This document shows positions 11,301-20,984 of a stretch of 64,000 nt of DNA, one piece after another. The position numbers and the translations under genes are program-made. This stretch comes from Trypanosoma brucei gambiense DAL972 (taxonomy: Eukaryota > Euglenozoa > Kinetoplastea > Trypanosomatida > Trypanosomatidae). The notes beneath the pieces were generated by a model that had not been told where the DNA came from, did no database searches, and worked only from the letters and a program-made list of their open reading frames with translations. Position 1 is the stretch's first letter. The number at the start of each line of letters is the position of its first letter. The stretch lies in the NCBI RefSeq assembly GCF_000210295.1, contig NC_026744.1:3472001-3536000 (forward strand), in the 5' to 3' direction.

Positions 11301-12155
11301 CTCATACGCCCGCGAGCATGTTTTCTCAGCTCCCTTCACGTCAACTGAATCAGCACACAAGGGACGTGACTATCTGCTCAAAGCAGTTTCCCCCCCCCCC
11401 CCCCTTATCATCACCAATGGAGAGGTAAGAAATGTCCAATCTGCCATCAGATATAAGACCATTCCAACAACATGGAAGCAGCGATGCCCCCTCGCACAAA
11501 CACCCTTTCAACGAAAATACACACTTGCTGCACTATCCCCCAAACATCAGAAGAGCTCCATTCACACCACTTGCCGAGTAAGGTCCCAAACACTCACCGT
11601 ACCGTGTGTCCCTTCACGATTTTTCTCTCCTTCTGTAATGATTTAATCAAAGTAATACTTGATGCCAGCGAATTGTTGACGGCGGGCTACATTGAAAACG
11701 CCTGGAAGAGAAGAAAAGAGGAGAGAAAGGTGAAGACATCGCTTTTCCGGCAGCTTCGTCCATCCTACATTTATCACTACGTTCAGACACGCAGCTCAAC
11801 CACTTTTAAATCCGTCTTCTCATCACTTCAACAATGAGATGCACAAAAAAAGGTACATTTTTTACCAGCACCAGCGGCCTGTAAATGCTGGAGTCTACTC
11901 ATCGACATTCCGCGGCTCCAAACAGTGGATATTCGGCAGCACGTCAACGCACATGTGATACTAGATCATGCACGCCGTAACACAACCAGAAACTATAGAT
12001 TATAAAAACAGAAGGGAAGAAAGGATGGTAGAGAAATGAAAACTAGGAACCCCACTCGCCCATCCCAAAAGCTCTTTACGTGATCCCAGTGACTCTAAAG
12101 GCAGAAACAAAGGAAAAATAACGCTAGCACATATGTATATATTTACTTCCCCAAC
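8344..12155. other. 3.8-kb stretch without a supported gene
   Basis: No frame has a recognisable domain. A plus-strand 79-codon frame at 8631-8870 is hydrophobic but otherwise featureless, and plus-strand frames at 11171-11428 and 11472-11837 are Thr/His/Pro-rich and of low information. A C-run of about 14 bases lies near 11391-11404. The right end must include the 3' UTR of the UEV-RING gene. It is long for a trypanosome intergenic region and may be degraded mobile or subtelomere-like DNA. Confidence 0.5.
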
Positions 12156-12881
12156 TTAGTTGTACACCCGTTGGCGAAACTTTGTGACCTCCCGACAAAC
12201 TGGGCACTGGGATAAATTTGATGCACAAGAAACACACAAACAGTAGTGTCCACATGGTACCAGCACCGTGTCCTTTGGGCCAAAGCAAATGACACATTGA
12301 GCGTTCTCCCCTCCTGTTTGGCTAAGACATTCAGCGTCAACATCCTGACTTGCCACCAAAGACGCCCGCTGTTCTAGCGCCAGAACATTAAGAAAATTTC
12401 GGTCAACACAAAGAGGAGAAATATTTTCCTCTTCCAGCAATTCCTTCAACCCAGAGATGACGGAGACAAGTGATGAAGAGGTTGGTCGCCAGCCAGCAAG
12501 TTCCGGTGTGTGACAACGCCCTGTGACATCCACGTACTTATGGTTGCTCAACACCTTGCACCCAGGTTCATTGCAGTGAATAAATATTGAAGGTGGATCA
12601 ATAGGAAACTGTTGCGTAAGCCAAATTTGCACAGGCAAAACAAACTTCGATTTTCCGCCGTCATTCTTCGTCTGTTCAGCAGCTTCAACGCAGCACCTAA
12701 CCGAAATAGGCAAACCGCCATACACACATAGCTTCAACTGTTGAGTACCACCCCACGGAGAAACACGACAAGAAAGGTGATACACATTGCATAGTAACGA
12801 GAGATCATTCGCGATACGCCTTAAAACTTCAGGCTTATGATAATTCGACCTAGCAAAAAAACGGGATGCATCGTCAAACAT
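12156..12881 (-). CDS. UEV domain fused to a C-terminal RING finger
   Basis: 241-aa protein if it starts at Met 12881; a Met at 12947 would add 22 hydrophobic residues. Residues about 1-155 form a ubiquitin E2 variant domain: an N-terminal helix, then a strand/turn block with QFPIDPPSIF (91-100), the VDVTGR turn (117-122) and a terminal helix. The active-site position of E2 enzymes is occupied by His124, with Cys123 one residue off, so it should bind ubiquitin rather than carry it. Residues 196-229 form a C3HC4 RING with Cys196, Cys199, Cys210, His212, Cys216, Cys219, Cys226 and Cys229, resembling the mahogunin/IAP type. The UEV half resembles TSG101/Vps23 of ESCRT-I, whose usual coiled coil and steadiness box are absent. 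Likely a ubiquitin ligase with a built-in ubiquitin or E2 docking module. Confidence 0.8.
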   Translation of the reverse strand: MFDDASRFFARSNYHKPEVLRRIANDLSLLCNVYHLSCRVSPWGGTQQLKLCVYGGLPISVRCCVEAAEQTKNDGGKSKFVLPVQIWLTQQFPIDPPSIFIHCNEPGCKVLSNHKYVDVTGRCHTPELAGWRPTSSSLVSVISGLKELLEEENISPLCVDRNFLNVLALEQRASLVASQDVDAECLSQTGGENAQCVICFGPKDTVLVPCGHYCLCVSCASNLSQCPVCREVTKFRQRVYN

Positions 12882-12992
12882 GTCCGAAACAGCTACTCCA
12901 CCTTTCCCCTTCAAGTAAGATACAACGAAAAAAAGCAAATTAAACAATATGTAATTGTTTAATTTAACAATACAAACCAGTTGCGACCTTCA

Positions 12993-13141
12993 CCAACAAT
13001 ACGCGGTTAACTCCCATACTTCCCACATCACTGAATCATTTCACTCTAGCCAAAACAAATTTAGCGTACATGTTCAGTCAAACTCCAACAGAGGTGTCCT
13101 CCCCGGACGTCCCCACATTTACAACTTCACTGGACATTAAC
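12993..13141 (+). repeat. Direct repeat DR3, right copy
   Basis: Matches 1278-1426. It lies in the 5' flank of the UEV-RING gene and abuts the inverted-repeat arm at 13141 with a 7-bp overlap, CATTAAC, common to both parent sequences. Confidence 0.9.
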
Positions 13142-14658
13142 TGATGCCTTGAAAAAAGCAGCAGCGGTGGATGTTTCGGCGAGGCTTTTGCTTGAATCAA
13201 ATTCATCGCATGATCCGCTGTGGGATGCAAAAGCCCTAGCCTGTGTAGCCGTCGCCTGTGGGGTGGTTCCTTTTTCGAACCCGCCGGTGCAATGAAGGTG
13301 TTATGTGTGTATTGGGTCTCGGACTGGGTTTCCACACAGAGGGCTCGACACAAAGACATGATGGAAGGAGTTGCTGTGTCTCTGATGATGAATTTGCCTC
13401 AAGTCTTGATTGCGTGGGAAGTTATTAAGATCTGTTGTTTACCCCTTCCGCAAACGGGCCCCTACTATCGCCCCCCAAACGCACCAATGACATTGCCCTG
13501 CCGTGAGTTCTAAAGACGCCCCCCCCCCCACACACACACACACATCCCGCCAGTCTCCCACCGCTGGATCTACCTAATATTAAGAAGCCAACACCAACGC
13601 GCCAACATTGATGCTGTCGGCCGTCACAAAGGTATCAGCGGCCCGTGCACTGCCTGGACGGTGTGACCCAGACGGGAGTGGCACACCTCGTTACTTTTAG
13701 TCTGCGACGAAGTGGCCACAGGGCCAAGACATCGTGGAGCACGCGACGGAAGCATTACGGAACTTGTATCGTCCCTAGAATTCCCTCATGGGTGTATCCA
13801 GAAGCGCTGTCACCAACCCCATCCAAACTGAAGGGCCATTCTTTGGGGGTTGCAGATTCGGTTGCCACACAGATCAGCGGTATAACCCGACACCTTTCAT
13901 ACCGTATTTTACTGAGTGCGAAACGGTTGCGATGAGGCAGGCTAACGAAAATCGTGATATCGGCACGAGAGCCTTGGACCAGCCTGTGCCGGCGGACCCT
14001 GCCATCAGCTCACGGAGAAGGGGGCGAATAATACACCCTCATGTTTTACACCGTTTGGGTTTAGGCTGTTTCCCCGGTTGCTACGGCACCCCAAATTCTC
14101 TCTGCTTTTCCGCTCTTTCCTGGGAGGGACTGTCCCTGATTACCTCCGTGCTCCAGAACGCGGCACAGTGGAGGTTGCCACCTTCAACTTCTGTATGCAT
14201 CGCCACGTGATGCCTCGCAGACTGCTTGCACACTCCCCTAAGTCAATCTTCCAGCGGCAAAGCCATGAAAAGGGCTGCCCTGGGCGCCTACAGCTGCTCC
14301 CCCATTCCCGCAGCACGTTCCATATCTACCTCGGCATTTGGGTGGCCCGTCGGCGCTGCGTTGGCATACGCCCTCGCGCCACTGAACAAGAGCCACTTGG
14401 CGAGTATTGTCGTAGAAGGAAGACTGCCCGGAGGCGTGCAACAGGGAACTGGCTTCGCACATATTAACCAAGCGGTCAACCACTTTGAAAACGCGTGGAT
14501 AGCATCTACTCCTCCAGTTTTCTTGCGCAATTTCTTTCACTGCATCCCCTCTCGCCCCCCTCTTACTCACTTATTTGAAACTACGTGGCCGCTGCCCGAA
14601 CGGATTTAACGTGCGATTTAGACTCCCGCCAACCCATACATATGGAGGGCATGCAACC
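13141..14658 (+). repeat. Inverted repeat, left arm (1.52 kb)
   Basis: Reverse complement of about 18292-19813. Alignment by eye is near-perfect over the whole length, with about 4 bp of length difference in a homopolymer/CA tract near 13516-13545. This arm begins inside the 3' coding end of the exonuclease-like gene and continues through its downstream sequence. The spacer between the arms (about 3.6 kb) holds three tRNA genes. Confidence 0.95.
13142..13295 (+). pseudogene. 3' fragment of the DEDDh exonuclease gene
   Basis: These bases encode the last 50 or so residues of the protein at 19659-20984, including its HDPLWD motif and the stop codon at 13293-13295, but on the plus strand. There is no start or upstream coding sequence: DR3 precedes it. 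It is a truncated copy created by the inverted duplication. Confidence 0.88.
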
Positions 14659-15283
14659 TGCGCTCCATGACCCTTGAAAGGACCTTACTAAAACATGGGG
14701 CACCCTCGCAAGAAGGATTTGGAAGCTCCGCACCTTAATATGTTTTTGCTAACCTGCGGTTCTTTGCCTAATGTTCTCTGGGCGAATGGGCGGCTGCTTC
14801 TAAAGCTCCAGGCTCTTTGTGTTAGCTCATATTCTTCTTACTGAGTTGAAATCGTGGGGGCGAGCGCTCTGGGTCATAACGAGGCTTTTTTTTTTGGCTT
14901 CAGGTGCAGCAGTGGATTCTGGAACTGGCCCCTTAGGCCGCAAGAGACCTAGACGGAATAACGACACTAATGGTTTGTTGCTGGCGACCATTCTTCAGGA
15001 GTCAGTGAGATGGGTATAAGTTTTCATCGGTGCGGTTCTTTGCCCTTTGAGCAAGTCGTTTTATCAGGCTTCCACTGCCGCGGACTTCCGCTATCTGAGA
15101 GTTAATTTCCGGAATAACTTGCCTGTTGAGCACTTGTTGCCATGCCACGAAATTGTCGTCGAAGCGGGAGTTTCTATTTTCTCGAAACTTTGGAGAATCG
15201 TGGTTTTACTGAAACGGGGAAAGAACTTGTTCCGCATAACGGTGGTGACCAGCTCGCGCCTTCCGCAAGGTGAGTTGGGATGA
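13788..15283 (+). pseudogene. Probable degenerate non-LTR reverse transcriptase
   Basis: No long frame survives, but fragments in different frames fall in the order expected of a non-LTR reverse transcriptase. Near 14090-14180 a frame reads SLLFRSFLGGTVPDYLR, like the conserved block preceding the fingers motifs. Near 15240-15280 another reads RLPQGELG, like the LPQG motif. I see no intact catalytic YxDD. This would fit an ingi-related degenerate element (DIRE type) broken by frameshifts. It is plus-strand, against the direction of the genes. Identification rests on short matches and is tentative. Confidence 0.33.
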
Positions 15284-17346
15284 ACAAGGTTCTTATTTGG
15301 TCGTTCTGTGAGGGATTGTGAAAAAATGGTGTGACTCCTTGTGTGAACCAGAAAGACTTCAGTAGCGGGTGGAGAAGTTGGTTCGTTGTCCTTCCGTCGT
15401 GTTTCCGGTCCGTGTGTTTGAACTCTTTCGACTCTGGTACTTTGGAAGGTCAGGCTTTGCGCTCACTCACATGGTTTCCGAAGACCATCTACAAAAGGAA
15501 AACAAGTGGACGAATTCACTGATTTTCACAAACAGTGCAGTAGAGTCAGGTTCCTTCTTTTCCAAGGAGGGGGATGGGTGCGCCTCTTCGCCTGCGACGT
15601 TGTGCTAGGGAAAAAAATGACGGATCGGAGCCAGGAGCTTGTTATCATTTGACTCTGCGCGTGGTGCTGGTATGGCCACGGAGAGGCTTGGAGTGGTGTT
15701 GTCGTTGTGACTTTAGTACAAACTCCATTCATAAAAAATGTTTTTTTTTCATGAACCGTTTTCTAAAACTCAATCACGAATAATTGGCGACGTGGGTGAG
15801 CCTGTCAAAAATCGAAATCTAAGCCTGCGGACTTTTGAAAGAAGAATAGCAATCCAGCAGTGGTCAAATACAATGACCCCTACCACCCTCGCCTCTTAGG
15901 GACATAGAAACCCTCATGGAGTCGTCCTAAATAAATTCCACGGTCACAGAGGGGCACGGTCGAACCCTTCCTCGCACCCAGAAACCGGAGTTAATCCAGC
16001 TCTTCACCGTCACAGAAAAGGTACATTCTCTGGCGTGTGTTTTTATTCCTGTTCGCCAGTGTCTGATCCATTGGAGTGTACAGGAATTCTTTCTTTGCAC
16101 AGGGATATCCACTTTGAAGGTGATTTTCATTTCCTTCGCCCTCAGTGGTGAGGAAACCGTTTAAGTAAAGCAACTGTTAAGTCGGTGGGAAAAAAGAGTT
16201 TAAATAGAACGTGAAAAGGCACGCCTCCCTCTACACGAAAATGGGAAATATAGACTGCGGGACACCCCTCTCTGAATATCCTCTTCGAGGAAGAAGGGGG
16301 GAACATCCTAGTGATGCCGGCCACCTCAACGTGGTGCCAGGGTCCGGTATCCCGTCTCATCGGGGGAAGCCAAGGGCCAGCAGCGTTCCTTTCATGGGGA
16401 ACAATGCTTTGCTCCGGCTACGGCATCATACAGCACAGGGATCAGCAGCGTCTTTCTGGGACACCGTTCTTCATTTGTCGGTCCCTGGGCACATGCGGGC
16501 GTGCCAAAGGGCCGTGTCTGTAAGGGAGACCCCAATAAACGTGCGAAAAACAAATTCAAAAAAGGGAGGAACATAAAAGGAACGAGGGAGAAACTCTTCA
16601 CTTCCCCGAAACCTAACACTGGTGTGTGGAGTGATAGAAAAACATCGTTTGTTTCGGGGGGGGGAATATATGCTTACCCGTTTCTTGTGGGGTTAGTCCT
16701 GACGTACCGTGGGGAAGCTTGGATGCGCCGAAGGGCGGTCCCTACATGCGAGATGTGGTTTCGGGTTTGTCGCGCAACAACTTCCATGTAGGTAAGGAAA
16801 ATAAATAGAAGTACACCAAAAGATCGGTAGAACTCATGATTATCAGACCATTGACGTTATAGAAATAAGGCGTTGATAATGATCTGATAATTGGAGGAAT
16901 GGTCTCCGGAGCAGGTCGAAAACGCGCTTCTCGGGAAATTTAAGCTGGGGGTTTCTGGTCCAGGTGCGGCAAAGACTTGTTTGAGTTTTCTACTCCATGA
17001 CGTATTTTTTCTGACTCAAGGTGTAAATACAAATTGCTTCCACGTTGTCTCGATGGCAACGAAGTGCAGTTGTGCCAGGCGGAGCTTCTCGACCGACCTC
17101 GGGAACTTTGCCGAGTGACATCTAGAGGTTTCAATTGTCTTTCCGGCGTGAATAGTTGGCTGTTTTTTTTTTTTTTTTACAGAAGAGCGCTTTCCCTCAT
17201 ATTTTGATAATCTAACATCGGGTGTGAACGCCATTTTCAATTTACCGAATACAAAAATACAAAACGTAAAATGGGCAAAAGCGTGGCGTTAACACGAAGC
17301 CGTCAGCAGCTTGTGGAACCAACTCCGCACAAGTAAGCAAAAAAGA
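14659..17346. other. Spacer between inverted arms, left of the tRNA genes
   Basis: No intact gene. The first 600 bp probably continue the degenerate retroelement. A plus-strand fragment near 16460-16530 reads HLSVPGHMRACQRA, faintly like the VPGH block of retroelement RNase H. A T-run lies at 17163-17179. The rest is featureless. Confidence 0.4.
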
Positions 17347-17418
17347 TGGACGAGTAGGGGATCGAACCCTAGGCCTTCCGTATGCGAAACGGACGCTCTA
17401 CCACTGAGCTACACGCCC
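17347..17418 (-). tRNA. tRNA-Ala (anticodon CGC)
   Basis: 72-nt cloverleaf on the minus strand. The anticodon loop is TTCGCAT between TCCGT and ACGGA; the T arm is TAGGG-TTCGATC-CCCTA; the D arm begins GCTCAGTGG; the discriminator is A. The acceptor pairs GGGCGTG with CTCGTCC with one T-T mismatch at 6:67 and a G-T at 3:70, the latter being the alanine identity pair. A T-run follows the 3' end on the minus strand (A-run at 17339-17344), suitable for Pol III termination. Confidence 0.93.
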
Positions 17419-17484
17419 CCGCTGCAGGGCTGCGGAAACAAACAATATAACACGGGACAATAGCCACACAGTACACGAAAACAC

Positions 17485-17556
17485 CAACGCTGACGGGGGT
17501 CGAACCCGCAACCTTCGGATCCGGAATCCGACGCGCTTCCATTGCGCCACAACGTC
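17485..17556 (-). tRNA. tRNA-Arg (anticodon CCG)
   Basis: 72-nt cloverleaf on the minus strand, with loop TTCCGGA between TCGGA and TCCGA. The acceptor GACGTTG pairs with CAGCGTT (ending in a G-T pair at 1:72), and the T arm is GCGGG-TTCGACC-CCCGT. Reads codon CGG. A short T-run (AAAA at 17478-17481 on the plus strand) follows it. It is divergent from the tRNA-Phe gene. Confidence 0.93.
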
Positions 17557-17666
17557 ACCACCGGCGCGCAAAAAATAATAACGATCCTCCTTTACAGAAA
17601 GGTTCACCTTGTTACTGAGTCACTTTCTGTTACGATAATAAAAATGAATAGTTGGCTAAGCCCGAA

Positions 17667-17728
<62 letters not shown>

Positions 17729-17739
17729 GGGTCGCGGCA
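17667..17739 (+). tRNA. tRNA-Phe (anticodon GAA)
   Basis: 73-nt cloverleaf on the plus strand: acceptor GCCGCGA/TCGCGGC, D arm GCTCAGTTGGGAGAGC, anticodon loop CTGAAGA, T loop TTCGATC, discriminator A. A TTTTT run at 17743-17747 is the expected Pol III terminator. It is one of the few plus-strand transcription units of the window. Confidence 0.96.
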
Positions 17740-17742
17740 AAG

Positions 17743-17747
17743 TTTTT
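17743..17747 (+). terminator. Pol III terminator of tRNA-Phe
   Basis: Run of five T residues starting four bases after the tRNA 3' end, the usual RNA polymerase III stop. Confidence 0.75.
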
Positions 17748-17918
17748 GCACATCCTCCGTTTTTTCCGATTCATCGGCCCAGTCGAAGGAGAGCTCTGAG
17801 CGACGAGTCCAGTTTTGACAGGGTTCCCGCGGCACGGAAAAGAGCCCAAGAGGGTGCGCATTGGCAACCACTTCGTGGAAGTGGCGCAACAATCATTTTG
17901 CACCTCCTCCCACATCGC

Positions 17919-18303
17919 CTCTGAGCCTAACGTGGTTGCGGCTCCGTCACCACCGAATCACGGGGCCCAGCTGCCACAAGTGAAGGGAGGCAGAGAGTGC
18001 AGCTGCGGACCCTCACTAGTATCCAAGCGACTGGCACCGAGCGCGCTTGCGAGGGATGCTTCCTTTTTTTTAAATCTTGGAGTTATTCGTGTATGGAAAG
18101 GTGAAGGTCGGCTCCTCTCAAACATTTGAGGCTGAGAGGCGATTGGAAAAAGGTCTATTCTTTCTTTTTGGGAAACTACCTACAATGGTTGCAGTGCGGT
18201 CCGTGGGCGAAATATTCTTCACCCGCCTCCGCGAAGGTGCGTTCGGTGTTGGCATTATTTTTACCCACCGTGAGTTTACTTGGCTTCAGGAAGTTGCATG
18301 CCC
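17919..18303 (+). repeat. Direct repeat DR1, right copy
   Basis: Identical by eye to 1-385. It ends within GTTGCATGCCC, an 11-bp stretch shared with the inverted-repeat arm that it joins. Confidence 0.94.
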
Positions 18304-19813
18304 TCCATATGTATGGGTTGGCGGGAGTCTAAATCGCACGTTAAATCCGTTCGGGCAGCGGCCACGTAGTTTCAAATAAGTGAGTAAGAGGGGGGCGAGA
18401 GGGGATGCAGTGAAAGAAATTGCGCAAGAAAACTGGAGGAGTAGATGCTATCCACGCGTTTTCAAAGTGGTTGACCGCTTGGTTAATATGTGCGAAGCCA
18501 GTTCCCTGTTGCACGCCTCCGGGCAGTCTTCCTTCTACGACAATACTCGCCAAGTGGCTCTTGTTCAGTGGCGCGAGGGCGTATGCCAACGCAGCGCCGA
18601 CGGGCCACCCAAATGCCGAGGTAGATATGGAACGTGCTGCGGGAATGGGGGAGCAGCTGTAGGCGCCCAGGGCAGCCCTTTTCATGGCTTTGCCGCTGGA
18701 AGATTGACTTAGGGGAGTGTGCAAGCAGTCTGCGAGGCATCACGTGGCGATGCATACAGAAGTTGAAGGTGGCAACCTCCACTGTGCCGCGTTCTGGAGC
18801 ACGGAGGTAATCAGGGACAGTCCCTCCCAGGAAAGAGCGGAAAAGCAGAGAGAATTTGGGGTGCCGTAGCAACCGGGGAAACAGCCTAAACCCAAACGGT
18901 GTAAAACATGAGGGTGTATTATTCGCCCCCTTCTCCGTGAGCTGATGGCAGGGTCCGCCGGCACAGGCTGGTCCAAGGCTCTCGTGCCGATATCACGATT
19001 TTCGTTAGCCTGCCTCATCGCAACCGTTTCGCACTCAGTAAAATACGGTATGAAAGGTGTCGGGTTATACCGCTGATCTGTGTGGCAACCGAATCTGCAA
19101 CCCCCAAAGAATGGCCCTTCAGTTTGGATGGGGTTGGTGACAGCGCTTCTGGATACACCCATGAGGGAATTCTAGGGACGATACAAGTTCCGTAATGCTT
19201 CCGTCGCGTGCTCCACGATGTCTTGGCCCTGTGGCCACTTCGTCGCAGACTAAAAGTAACGAGGTGTGCCACTCCCGTCTGGGTCACACCGTCCAGGCAG
19301 TGCACGGGCCGCTGATACCTTTGTGACGGCCGACAGCATCAATGTTGGCGCGTTGGTGTTGGCTTCTTAATATTAGGTAGATCCAGCGGTGGGAGACTGG
19401 CGGGATGTGTGTGTGTGTGTGTGGGGGGGGGGGGGCGTCTTTAGAACTCACGGCAGGGCAATGTCATTGGTGCGTTTGGGGGGCGATAGTAGGGGCCCGT
19501 TTGCGGAAGGGGTAAACAACAGATCTTAATAACTTCCCACGCAATCAAGACTTGAGGCAAATTCATCATCAGAGACACAGCAACTCCTTCCATCATGTCT
19601 TTGTGTCGAGCCCTCTGTGTGGAAACCCAGTCCGAGACCCAATACACACATAACACCTTCATTGCACCGGCGGGTTCGAAAAAGGAACCACCCCACAGGC
19701 GACGGCTACACAGGCTAGGGCTTTTGCATCCCACAGCGGATCATGCGATGAATTTGATTCAAGCAAAAGCCTCGCCGAAACATCCACCGCTGCTGCTTTT
19801 TTCAAGGCATCAG
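18292..19813 (-). repeat. Inverted repeat, right arm (1.52 kb)
   Basis: Reverse complement of 13141-14658. At its outer end it runs uninterrupted into the full-length exonuclease-like gene; at its inner end (18293-18303) it abuts DR1. At the outer end this arm is therefore in its original context, whereas the left arm is the one truncated there. Confidence 0.95.
18341..19162 (-). pseudogene. Right-arm copy of the degenerate reverse transcriptase 5' part
   Basis: Mirror copy of about 13790-14610, carrying the same broken frames including the GGTVPDYLR-like fragment. It stops where the arm ends, so it lacks the LPQG-like part found only in the left element. The identification is as tentative as for the left copy. 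Confidence 0.3.
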
Positions 19814-20984
19814 TTAATGGCGGTGCCTTTCTGGAGGATATGCAAAAACCTGAGGCCGCAAATAGGGGGTGGCGGGTGAGGTCGACAACTTTCGCCTCAT
19901 GCGGTGATTTGAGAAGGTTACACCCAACTTCCTCTTCTTCGTTGGGGTGATCGTTGCCCTTTCCAGTCCCTTCGGGAGGTTTGACCGCCTGGTTTGCCGT
20001 GGCGCCGCGCAGTTGCAGGCTATTTTTAATGGCCTTCGCGTCCATGTTTCCATAGGTGTAGAATTTCACTCCTCCAACGTGGGCCCGTGCACTTATGAGG
20101 GCCGACCACGTACGACTCAACTCGCGCGGGAGCTCCTCCAAGCTCTTACATTCCTTGTACTGTACACCGCAGCTATCTAGGGGATGGTCGCCGGGTTTGC
20201 TGTGTGCCTTGCGCTCGCTCTGAGCTGACGAAATGCGGCGGTGTTCTTGAGCCACTCGTTGGAGTTCCGATTCAACGGTGTCTCCGCACGCGGAGAGCCA
20301 TTGACACCAGGCATCGTCTGTGGTAAAGTTTTTTCGCAGAAGATCCTGCAGAACTTGTGGGTGTTGCTTCATCAGAAAGGAAATGGCCCAACGTTGGCGT
20401 CCCCCATTTCCGTAAGTCCGTAAGTGGTCTAAATGGGCTGAAGCATCCCGGAACTCGGCTGAATTTACCGCCGCCGCATGAAGTGCGCGAAGCCATGTCT
20501 TATCAAGGCGTCGAATGTTTGGGATGCTATGCGGGCAAAGAGTCTCCAAACCTGCCTCCGACCGCACTATGCGCAACATTTTCTCATAGTTCCTCGGCAA
20601 CTTCTCTTTCCCGGTTGTGGACGGGTGGGGCTCGACGGCCGTAAGAGACTGTCTGCTGCCTACCGCCGCTTCTCCCTGAAGCAGTGGCATGAGACAGTGC
20701 CCGCAAGGTAGCACATCGGCATGCCGCATAACCTCCGTCGGATCCAAGCTCAAGATGGTGGAACCGCCGGACGTTATCATGCACGGCCTCGCGGATTGTT
20801 CGGCATGCGCTTGAGCCTTGGCAACCCCCGTTCCGCTCCTTGCGTGACCTACAGAATGGGGTTGTCGCAAGGGCGCCTTGAAGGAGGCGAACGGTACAAA
20901 GGCAATGGAGCTTACTATCACACGCCCCTTCGTTTTAACAAACTCGCAGTCGAGTGCAATTGACATCGGCACTCTGCGGTTCAT
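19659..20984 (-). CDS. DEDDh exonuclease-like protein with long internal insertion
   Basis: 441-aa protein. It opens with ALDCEF, placing Asp12 and Glu14 as in the first exonuclease motif of DEDDh 3'-5' exonucleases. YGNMD at 311-315 fits the second motif (Asp315) and HDPLWD at 414-419 fits the third (His414, Asp419). Between the first two motifs lie about 270 residues with no recognised domain, against some 80-100 in simple members. All presumed metal-binding residues are present, so it may be an active nuclease, on RNA or DNA unknown. Met7 is an alternative start. The last 50 codons lie in the inverted-repeat arm and are copied at 13142-13295. Confidence 0.6.
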   Translation of the reverse strand: MNRRVPMSIALDCEFVKTKGRVIVSSIAFVPFASFKAPLRQPHSVGHARSGTGVAKAQAHAEQSARPCMITSGGSTILSLDPTEVMRHADVLPCGHCLMPLLQGEAAVGSRQSLTAVEPHPSTTGKEKLPRNYEKMLRIVRSEAGLETLCPHSIPNIRRLDKTWLRALHAAAVNSAEFRDASAHLDHLRTYGNGGRQRWAISFLMKQHPQVLQDLLRKNFTTDDAWCQWLSACGDTVESELQRVAQEHRRISSAQSERKAHSKPGDHPLDSCGVQYKECKSLEELPRELSRTWSALISARAHVGGVKFYTYGNMDAKAIKNSLQLRGATANQAVKPPEGTGKGNDHPNEEEEVGCNLLKSPHEAKVVDLTRHPLFAASGFCISSRKAPPLTDALKKAAAVDVSARLLLESNSSHDPLWDAKALACVAVACGVVPFSNPPVQ

